NCBI GenBank assembly: GCA_027704905.1
Contig: CM051015.1
Coordinates: 16,120,521 to 16,184,520, forward strand
DNA length: 64,000 bases
Direction: 5' to 3'
From: Muraenolepis orangiensis
Taxonomy: Eukaryota > Chordata > Actinopteri > Gadiformes > Muraenolepididae
Part shown: positions 57,270-64,000 of the stretch, piece after piece
How positions within the stretch are numbered: position 1 is the stretch's first letter
Layout of the letters: every line of letters starts with the position of its first letter
Notes under the pieces: model-generated
Seen by the model: the letters and a program-made list of their open reading frames with translations, nothing else
The model's database searches: none
What the model was told of the DNA's origin: nothing
Translations under genes and position numbers: made by a program

Positions 57270-59007
57270 CTAAACAAGTTTTTCCGCTCGCTTTGAATGG
57301 ACCATGAGCCGACCAACAACTTGAACATCAGCCCAGAGGACTACGTTCTACTGTCCGAGTCCAAGGTCCGCATAATCTTCAGGAGGGTGAAGGAAGGGAA
57401 AGTAGGCGGCCCAGACAAAGTTCCATCCCGTGTCTTCAAGACCTGCGCTGACCAGCTGGCTCCTGTGTTCACCGACATCTACAATACATCACTGCAACAG
57501 TCGTCCCAGCGTGCTTCAAAGCGACAACCATTGTGACGTTACCCAAAAAGACCAAGGTAACATGCCTCAATGATTATCGTCCAGTGGCTTTAACACCCAT
57601 AGCCATGAAGTGCCTGGAGAAACGTGTAATGTTGCATATAAACTTGTCCATCCCTGAGTCCCTAGACCCAGTTTGGTCCAGTTTGCATACAGACCAAACA
57701 GGTCTGTAGACGACACCATTTCCCTGACACTACACACGGCCCTGCAGCACCTAGACAGGAGGGACACCTATGTCAGACTGCTGTTCATTGACTACAGCTC
57801 GGCGTTCAACACCATCGTTCCCTCCAAATTGGTCCTGAAACTGAGGGACCAAGGTCTGGGCACCCCCATCTGTAACTGGATTATGGACTTCCTGACGGGC
57901 AGGCCTCAAGTGGTGAAGATTGGGAACAACATCTCATCCACTCTGGTCCTCAACACCAGAGCACCCCAAGGCTGCTGCCTCAGTCCCTGGCTGTACTCGC
58001 TGTACACACATGACTGTACTGCCACGCACAGCAATAATCGGATTATCAAGTTTGCAGACGACACCACAGTCATCGGCTTAAAAAGCGAGGGCGATGAAAC
58101 GGAGAAAAGAGATGGGGTGGTCCAGCTGACGCGATGGTGTGAGGACAACAGCCTCGTACTGAATGTCAGCAAGACCAAGGAGATCATCGTGGACTTCAGG
58201 AGCCACTGGGGCACCCACTCCACCATCAGCCTAGACAGGACACCGGTGGAAGTCGTCAGCTGCTTCCATTTCCTGGGACTACAGATTTCCGATGACCTGG
58301 CGTGGACACGCAACATGGAGGTCATGGTGAAGAAGGCACACCAGCTCCTCTATGCTCTGCGGTGCCTCAGAAAAAGCGGTATAGGCCAGAGGTGACTAGT
58401 GAACTTCTACCGTGGCACCGTAGAGAGCGTCCTGATGGGTGGTACCACTGTGTGGTTAGGCAACACCACTGCACGGGTCAAAAAAGCCATCCAGAGGGTC
58501 GTGAGGACAGCAGAGAACATCATCGGGTTTGCACTTCCATGCATTGAGGAGATCGTTAGGACCAGATGTCGGAAGAAGGCCATGTCCATCATAAAGGACT
58601 GCAACCACCCTGGGCATCATCTCTTCTCCCCCTACCGTCTGGTTGCTGGTTGCACAGCATAAAAGTACTACCAGATTCAAGGATAGTTTTTATCCACAGG
58701 TAGTGCGCCTACTGAACTGCTGACTTTCTGGACTCATCACAGTTACTGCACTGTACAGTATTCATGATGCTGGCACTTTAAATGCTTTTGAAACATTTTG
58801 GTAAAAGTAAACTGTAACAAATAAACTGTATACATATAATTTTTATCACTTTGCTGGTTTTTTTGTTAATTTTATTGCATATATAATTTATATTTTTATG
58901 GTGTTGTTTTTAAGATTTATACTGCGGGAGGGAATCATTCCTACGTACTATATATAATAAAAATCTTGTATCTTTTATCTTGTATCTTTTATCTTGTATC
59001 TTGTAGT
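57270..59007 (+). mobile_element. L2/Rex-like LINE, 5'-truncated, with RT and 3' tail
   Basis: Starts just upstream of the RT domain and runs through a 3' UTR to a TATCTTG/TTTATCTTG tail (about 58968-59007). It is the longest LINE in the window, and its 3' UTR is shared with 46025-46485. Confidence 0.87.
57297..58662 (+). pseudogene. L2/Rex-like LINE reverse transcriptase, broken
   Basis: 57297-57536 has GKVGGPDKVPSRVFKTCADQ. A frameshifted stretch follows to 57670, with NDYRPVALTPIAMKC. The long frame 57673-58395 has QFAYRPNRSVDDTISL, LLFIDYSSAFNTIVPSKL, APQGCCLSPWLYSLY and the catalytic IIKFADDTTVIGL, then the RT thumb (LDRTPVEVVSCFHFLG). A stop at 58393 is followed by the C-terminal tail, 58399-58662. 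All RT blocks are seen, but at least two lesions inactivate it. Confidence 0.88.
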
Positions 59008-59087
59008 AACTCCAGGTGGCAGAGAGGAGGAGGCAGAGGAACGTGGCTGGAGAGGAGATTGGTGTGATACTGGAATCACAACAGTAC
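59008..59087 (-). mobile_element. Gypsy 3' LTR start (minus strand)
   Basis: On the minus strand, 'aaggaggggggtac' (a polypurine tract) is followed by TGTTGTGATTCCAGTATCAC (from about 59087 down). Only about 80 bp remain before LINE tail sequence. A diverged second copy of this LTR start lies at 59850-59902. Confidence 0.55.
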
Positions 59088-59089
59088 CC

Positions 59090-59784
59090 CCCTCCTTAGG
59101 GGCGACACCAGGTGGCCTTCCAGGAGCATCGGGGTGGGCCTGGTAGAAGTCTGTGAGCAGGGAGGGGTCGGCCAGGTAGGAAGGAGGGACCCAACTGCGA
59201 TCCTCTGGACCGTAGCCCTCCCAGTCCCCCAGGTTTTGGAATCCCCTGCCTTGTCGGCGGACCGCCAGGAGCTCCTAAACATTCCGGACCGGGTCGCCAT
59301 CTGTGAGGACAAGGGGAGGTGCAGGTGCTGGGGCAGGAGTAGACAGGGTTCTGACAGACACAGGTTTCAATAGGGAAACATGGAACACGGGATGAACATT
59401 CATGGAAGGGGGAAGGTTGAGACCCCGCAGAGGGGTTGAGGACACAAACAATGGTGTAGGGGCCGACATAACGGGGGTTGAGCTTAGGAGAAGAGGTGCG
59501 GAGGTGTAGGTCTCGAGCCAACAACCAAACCCTTTGACCCAGATGGTAGACAGGGGCTGGCCTCCATCGCTGGTTTGCTCCCCTTTTGAGCCCATTGGGT
59601 GGCTCTCAGGAGAGCAGCTTGTGCAGTCCTCCAAACCCAGTGACAGTGGCGGAGATGAGCGCTGGTGGAGGGAACAGACGCATCCAATTCTTGCTGGGGA
59701 AACATGGGGGATTGATAACCGAGGTAGCACTCAAACGGCGAGTTGTGAGAGCACCCCACCCAGGGCAGGACCTTGGTCAATGAT
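59090..59784 (-). pseudogene. Gypsy integrase C-terminus and chromodomain remnant
   Basis: Minus strand from 59784: KVLPWVGCSHNSPFECYLGYQ (integrase end), then RDLHLRTSSPKLNPRYVGPY and a frame with VHPVFHVSLLKP (the GPY/F module and the start of the chromodomain region). Frames change near 59524 and 59400. It is a dead fragment of a vertebrate Ty3/Gypsy element distinct from that at 41.7 kb. Confidence 0.8.
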
Positions 59785-59956
59785 GCAGGGTTGCTGGTTG
59801 TTAGGCATCTGAGAGTGGCCTCTAGGGACTGGTTGTCTCTCTCCGCCTCCCCCGTCGGAACGTGGCTGGAGAGAAGAGTGGTGTGATGATGGAATTACAA
59901 CACACTGGCTGCCTGCGGGTGACCAGGTGCTCGCGGGCACCGTGTTGGCTACCCCT

Positions 59957-60916
59957 GATCTAGCACTACCTCCACTGTGAAGACCAGGCTCATCCAAGAA
60001 GTTCTCCTTAATTGACATACAGTACATGCAGTTTTATTTTTTATTTTATTTAATTTGTTACTATTATGCATTTTACTACACTTAAAAATAAACACTGCAC
60101 TCTGTCCAGCTATTTTTGCAAACTTCATCGTGTAGCACATTCTTAGTAACTAAAATGTTGATGTAGGCCTTCTCCCAGTCCCAATCAATTTGAACTTTGT
60201 GGATATAAATCCCAATACAAATTAGATTATTAAAAATAAAATGAATAGAATAAGTATAGAATAATTTGGAATAAGCATAATGCACAAAGGAAAAGTTTGC
60301 CTTCAGAACTTGTTGCCAGAAAGGCTTAAGGAATGCCAGGTGACAAGCAACAAAGTACATGTAGGGAGGAAGTTGTGGTTGATGGATGGACAGGGTTTTA
60401 CTTATTTTTTAATGTTTTTTTTTGGCTTATTATTTTCAGTATTCAGTCGCAGTTTGGTTAGGTTTAGGCAACACACTACTGAGATGGGTTTAGGATTTCT
60501 GGCAAAAAAGGGCTTTGTAGCAGAAAGGGCATTCTGGCAGATAGCTCTGAAGGCAAACTTCTCCCATGTGCTGAAGTAATGGACTACACAAATATGTAAC
60601 TTAGCAAAAGCAATCATTTTTTTTGGACAAGATGTCAATAGCAACACTTTTTCAATCAACCCTGAGTCGCAAACGTAAGGCCTAAACACACCAAAGTTAA
60701 AGTGTAAGGCAATTCTATATGAAAATGATATTAAATGTGTTATTTAATTCTGAATAATAGTAGTTTGAGAAAGCGTAGAAATGTTATATGCCTCATGCAT
60801 TTTGAATAACGGCTGTTGTCTGAATGAATAAAAGCATTTGCTGAAATATGTAGCTGTGTTAAGACATGCAAACAAATCAATAGGTTTTCATTTGACTAGT
60901 TAACCATTGTTGTGTC
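59957..60916. repeat. Array spacer downstream of copy 6
   Basis: From 'atctagcactacctccactg' to 'taaccattgttgtgtcttt'. It corresponds to 49312-50250, including the 'ggaaaagtttgccttcagaa' segment (about 60290). Non-coding. Confidence 0.87.
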
Positions 60917-60942
60917 TTTATTTACATTTCATATAGCAACAT

Positions 60943-61880
60943 TTACATGGACTCCATGATACGCCTCATGCTCATGAACCTCATGCCACTCATGCCCATA
61001 TCCTTGAAGCCCCTGTACTCTCCAGGCCTCATGTACATCATCCTGCCCTTGTAGTGAGCCTGCTCGTACATCAGCCAGTGGCCGTCCATAACGTTGCAGG
61101 ACTGGCAGTCGGACATGCGATGACGATCCTGGATGTTGTCACAGTCATCCATCATCTCATAGGACTGACCGCCGTAGTTCTCCCTCTCGTAGATCTTCAT
61201 CCTGAACTGGCCTCTGTGCTGTAATGGAGAGATTCAGAGAAACATTGTCAGCAGATTCATAAGCTCAACACAGTCAGGCATACAGTTAAACTAGGTGATA
61301 GTTACAATTGAACTGGTTGAGAGTAACAGTTGAACTGTGTGAGAGTAACAGTTGATCTCGGTGAGAGTAATAGTTGATCTCGGTGAGAGTAACTTGAACT
61401 ATGGGTGAGTTCTCTTACATAGGGGATCATTCTGCAGGACTTCATGTTGTCAAACATCATTCCCATGCACATCATGCGCTGCATGTCGTTGTACTCTCCC
61501 CTCCTCATGAAGAACTGCTGGCCCATGTAGTTGTTCCTCTCATAGACCATGAAGCAGCCACTCTCCACCCTGCAGGACTGGCACCTGCTCAGGTAGGAGG
61601 ACATGTCAGAGCAGTCGCTCATGCACTCATAGGAGCGGCCCTGGAAGTTCTTCTCCTCGTAGAAGGTGATCTGAAAGAGTACAAAAATAACACATATAAC
61701 TTATGATAGAAAGGGGAAAAAGGGAAATGTGTTTGCCATTTCCTACATTACAGAAAAGTTGTTATTTCCATACTGCCAGGTGTGTGCAGTTCAGTGTAGC
61801 AATACAAAGGGAAAACAGCAATATATAATGTTGAAAATGTATTTAAATAAGTTACAAATTAAACATACTTTGCCCATCAT
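60943..61880 (-). CDS. crygm2: Gamma-M crystallin, array copy 6 (MESM class)
   Basis: Exons: 61880-61869 (MMGK or MGK), 61670-61419 (84 codons), 61218-60943 (91 codons plus TAA); 178 or 179 aa. C-terminus RRIMESM. The N-domain carries the unique MMCMGMMFDNMKSCRM, adding a cysteine and replacing the IRS of other copies with MKS. Introns are 198 and 200 nt, the longest intron 2 of the array because it holds about six minisatellite units. AATAAA at 60922-60917 (minus). Confidence 0.96.
61283..61408 (-). repeat. Intron 2 minisatellite, about 6 units (array copy 6)
   Basis: Six 22-bp units, two of them carrying the 'gttgatctcggtgagagtaa' variant. Confidence 0.88.
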
Positions 61881-61948
61881 GTTCCTGTCAGTGTTGGTCA
61901 TATTGCTGTTACTAGTGAACTGCCTTTCCACCTGTTTAACCGAGGTCC

Positions 61949-62011
61949 TTTTATATGATGTCAAACCTAAACAATCAGAGGCCCTGCCTGTGAGAACTCC
62001 TTGCTCAGCTT
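61949..62011 (-). promoter_or_regulatory. TATA, SOX-like and most degraded MARE-like site of array copy 6
   Basis: TATAAAA (61955-61949) and the 'aacaatc' SOX core (about 61970-61976) are kept. The MARE-like core now reads TGAGCAA (within 62000-62010), two changes from copies 3 and 4. Confidence 0.7.
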
Positions 62012-62060
62012 CACAATCCTTTTGATGCAGAGGGGATACCCCTTTGATTTCATTATTCAT

Positions 62061-62064
<4 letters not shown>

Positions 62065-62109
<45 letters not shown>

Positions 62110-62154
62110 TGTTTATTGTCATTTGCTGTGTATATATATATATATATATATATA
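62065..62154. repeat. (TA)n microsatellites
   Basis: Two TA runs (62065-62105 and about 62131-62153) in the spacer upstream of copy 6. Confidence 0.92.
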
Positions 62155-62569
62155 AACCAAATGTATGATTATGTATATTTTAATTTGCTGTTGTGTAATT
62201 GATCTTTGTACCTAGAGGTTGCTCCCTTCCTCTCTCCAATGGAAAGGTGTTTTGTTAGTTAGCGTTTGTATCACCACTGTAGGCTAGAAGTCTGATACAG
62301 TGGCCCCGTCCATCCCTGGCCTGACTCCTTAATTGTTTTCATTCCTTAAGCTGTCTTTCATTCCCCTTTCCCTAGATTGAATTGGCCTCCCGGACAATCC
62401 TCAACAGTCTTCATGGTCACTCCCCTTACCTTTGTTTTGTTCATATCAGACCTTATCATGTGAAAGTTTTGCTATAACAATCATTTACAGCCATTATTTC
62501 TCTAAAGATGCTTGCTAAATGCTGCCAGTGTGTCTCCCCAGGATTATGCTCCATTAAACAAAACACATT
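62155..62569. repeat. Array spacer block upstream of copy 6
   Basis: Homologous to 48580-48985. It ends in 'aaacacatt', where a solo LTR has inserted. Confidence 0.86.
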
Positions 62570-62992
62570 TGTCAAGTTCCGGCCCAGCTCTTCCTGCTCC
62601 TGGTCCGGGTTTTCGGCTGGCTTCCTGGATCCGCGATGTCGTGGCTCCGTTCCGAATACCACTCCTATTTTTCCCTGTCGGCCGTGTGTTACTGGACTCA
62701 CCTGTTTTTAATCACACCTCATTTACCAAGCTGTATTTAAACCATGTCTTGTGTGTTTACTGATTGCTGGATTATCACACACCGATTCTCGGAAAGCCTC
62801 ACGTCAAGTATTAAGTATCACGTCTTGTGTTCTGTTTTCTGATCCACTGTGTTTTGACCATCACCTGCTAAACAACTTAGTTTTTGCCTTGCCCTGTCTG
62901 TACCTCTGCCTTTTCTCACGATCATTAAAGCACATGTACTACCTAGCTTCTGTCCCTCTGCTTTTGGGTCCCACCTACACCCAGGCGTGACA
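62570..62992 (+). mobile_element. Solo Gypsy-type LTR, TSD ACATT
   Basis: TGTCAAGTTCCGGCC ... CCAGGCGTGACA, with a perfect 5-bp duplication acatt on both sides (62565-62569 and 62993-62997). The empty site survives in the neighbouring spacer as 'aatacattgctgcc' (about 48980). Poly(A)-type 'cattaaagc' lies near 62926. A relative is at 30400-30704. Confidence 0.93.
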
Positions 62993-63788
62993 ACATTGCT
63001 AGCAGGAAGAGTTTTTCAAGGAATTATTTTGCAACATGGTTTCATGTATTTTGGGGGTACTCACTTAAAAAAGAAATCTCCAATATGCACTATACATTTG
63101 AGAATCCCTGTTTTGAATATGTTTAAATAGGCTATTCATATTAAAAATCAACGGACTAGATTTAAATAATGTGGTTTTTTTACACTGCACCCTTGAAGAA
63201 TTGATAGGAGCTTGGTATTTTTCCCATGCATTTGAATTTGCATAAAACCTATTGTTTGTAATTCGTAATTTGAATAACAAGGTCTTTCACTTTTTTGAAA
63301 TAAACATTATTCTAAAATCGTCTAGCACTACCTCCACTGTGAAGACCAGGCTCATCCAAGAAGTTCTCCTTAATTGAGGATGATAGCGATAATTTGGATT
63401 GGACTAGATGTCAATAGCAACACTTCTGGTGACAAGTTGTTCTCTTACCTTTGTCTGTTGAAACACACTATTGTAAGTCGCTTTGGATTAAAGCATCTGC
63501 TAAATGACTGTAATGTAATGTAACACATTTTACAATTAGCCCTGAGTCACAAACGTAAGGCCTAAAAACACCAAAGCTCAAGTGTAAGGCTGTTCGATAT
63601 AACAATATGTGTTATTTAATTATGAATAATAGTAGTTTGTGAAAGCCTAGAAATATAATATGCCTCATGCATTTTGACTAACTGCTGTTGTCTGAATGAA
63701 TAATAGGATTAGCTGAAATATGTAGCTGTGTTAAGACATGCAATTAAATCAAAATGCTTTCATTTGACTAGTTAACCATTGTTGTCTC
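62993..63788. repeat. Array spacer downstream of copy 7
   Basis: Homologous to 48985-50240 but shorter: the 'ggaaaagtttgcc' segment found in the two previous spacers is missing, and a short dispersed repeat (63455-63522) sits in its place. Confidence 0.85.
63455..63522 (+). mobile_element. Dispersed repeat 3' tail (ATGTA)n
   Basis: 'taagtcgctttggattaaag', 'catctgctaaatgactg', then 'taatgtaatgtaa'. This is the opposite orientation of the repeat at 5755-6140. Confidence 0.6.
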
Positions 63789-63814
63789 TTTATTTACATT
63801 TCATATAGCAACAT

Positions 63815-64000
63815 TTACATGGACTCCATGATACGCCTCATGCTCATGAACCTCATGCCACTCATGCCCATATCCTTGAAGCTCCTGTACTCTCCAGGCC
63901 TCATGTACATCATCCTGCCCTTGTAGTGGGCCTGCTCGTACATCAGCCAGTGGCCGTCCATAACGTTGCAGGACTGGCAGTCAGACATGCGATGACGATC
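63815..64000 (-). CDS. crygm2: Gamma-M crystallin, array copy 7 (partial, MESM class)
   Basis: Only the last 61 codons and TAA of exon 3 lie in the window, from DRHRMSDCQSCNVMDGHW to RRIMESM. The remainder is beyond the right edge. It differs from copy 6 in GEYRSFKDM (copy 6 has GEYRGFKDM). AATAAA at 63794-63789 (minus). No lesion in the visible part. The array therefore continues past the window. Confidence 0.93.
   Translation of the reverse strand, partial: DRHRMSDCQSCNVMDGHWLMYEQAHYKGRMMYMRPGEYRSFKDMGMSGMRFMSMRRIMESM

Larger units (their letters stand above)
53159..59956. mobile_element. Composite nested insertion (hAT, two LINEs, Gypsy)
   Basis: The uninterrupted spacer reads 'attctaacatcatctagcac' (49298-49317). 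Here 'attctaac' (ending about 53158) and 'atctagcac' (starting 59957) are 6.8 kb apart. The right edge, ggctacccctg, is CAGGGGTAGCC on the minus strand, a hAT end. The left edge lost its terminal repeat. Contents from left: hAT transposase C-terminus (minus), APE-type LINE (plus), hAT BED finger (minus), LTR-like sequence, L2/Rex-type LINE (plus), Gypsy fragment (minus), hAT end. Confidence 0.8.

Overview
The window is vertebrate nuclear DNA, almost certainly from a teleost fish. Three things point that way: a cluster of methionine-rich gamma-M crystallin genes (a lens family typical of fishes), very long CA/TG and AG microsatellites, and a mobile-element mix usual in teleosts (Tc1-like, hAT, THAP/ISL2EU-like, Gypsy solo LTRs, L2/Rex-like LINEs, an APE-type LINE). 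The species cannot be named from the sequence. There is no bacterial gene, operon, CRISPR array, rRNA or tRNA that I can support.

Layout. 1-21.3 kb has no protein-coding gene I can defend. It holds dense simple repeats (0.8-7.6 kb), a THAP/DDE transposon relic (11.3-12.8 kb), a Gypsy-type LTR (13.8-14.4 kb), a hAT end and a Gypsy RNase H scrap (15.0-15.4 kb), and a perfect 23-bp-arm hairpin at 7822-7872. At 21.4-22.6 kb lies a gamma-S/gamma-MX-like crystallin gene on the minus strand. At 24.6-25.6 kb lies the only intact plus-strand gamma-M gene. From 26.9 to 34.2 kb there is a graveyard of hAT, LTR, THAP and Tc1 elements that ends in a plus-strand gamma-M 3' relic (33671-33770). From 34.2 kb to the right edge, seven gamma-M genes lie in tandem on the minus strand: 34257, 37349, 40092, 46892, 50276, 60943, and 63815, the last cut by the window edge. 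Their spacers are recognisable copies of one another, split by a Gypsy element (41.65-45.68 kb), LINEs (46.0, 48.0, 51.8 kb), solo LTRs (44.97, 52.5, 62.57 kb) and a 6.8-kb nested mass of hAT, LINE and Gypsy pieces (53.16-59.96 kb).

Gene structure. Every crystallin gene has the classic vertebrate gamma-crystallin layout: a tiny first coding exon (MGK), a second exon for the N-terminal pair of Greek keys and a third for the C-terminal pair. All introns are phase 0 and carry GT..AG ends. Predicted proteins are 175-178 residues (179 if the first of two start codons is used). Most promoters show a TATA box about 40-75 bp before the start codon, and upstream of it a SOX-type AACAAT site and a MARE/AP-1-like TGAGTCA site. 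These fit lens-fibre control by SOX and large-MAF factors, although binding is inferred.

Most notable points: the MARE-like core decays stepwise along the array (TGAGTCA, TGAGTAA, TGAGCAA); a paralogue-specific 22-bp minisatellite sits in intron 2 and sets intron length; the array splits into two C-terminal classes (TDMC and MESM); an inverted gamma-M 3' relic lies beside the array; and one gene has a stop-free 120-nt intron 2 whose retention would keep the reading frame.
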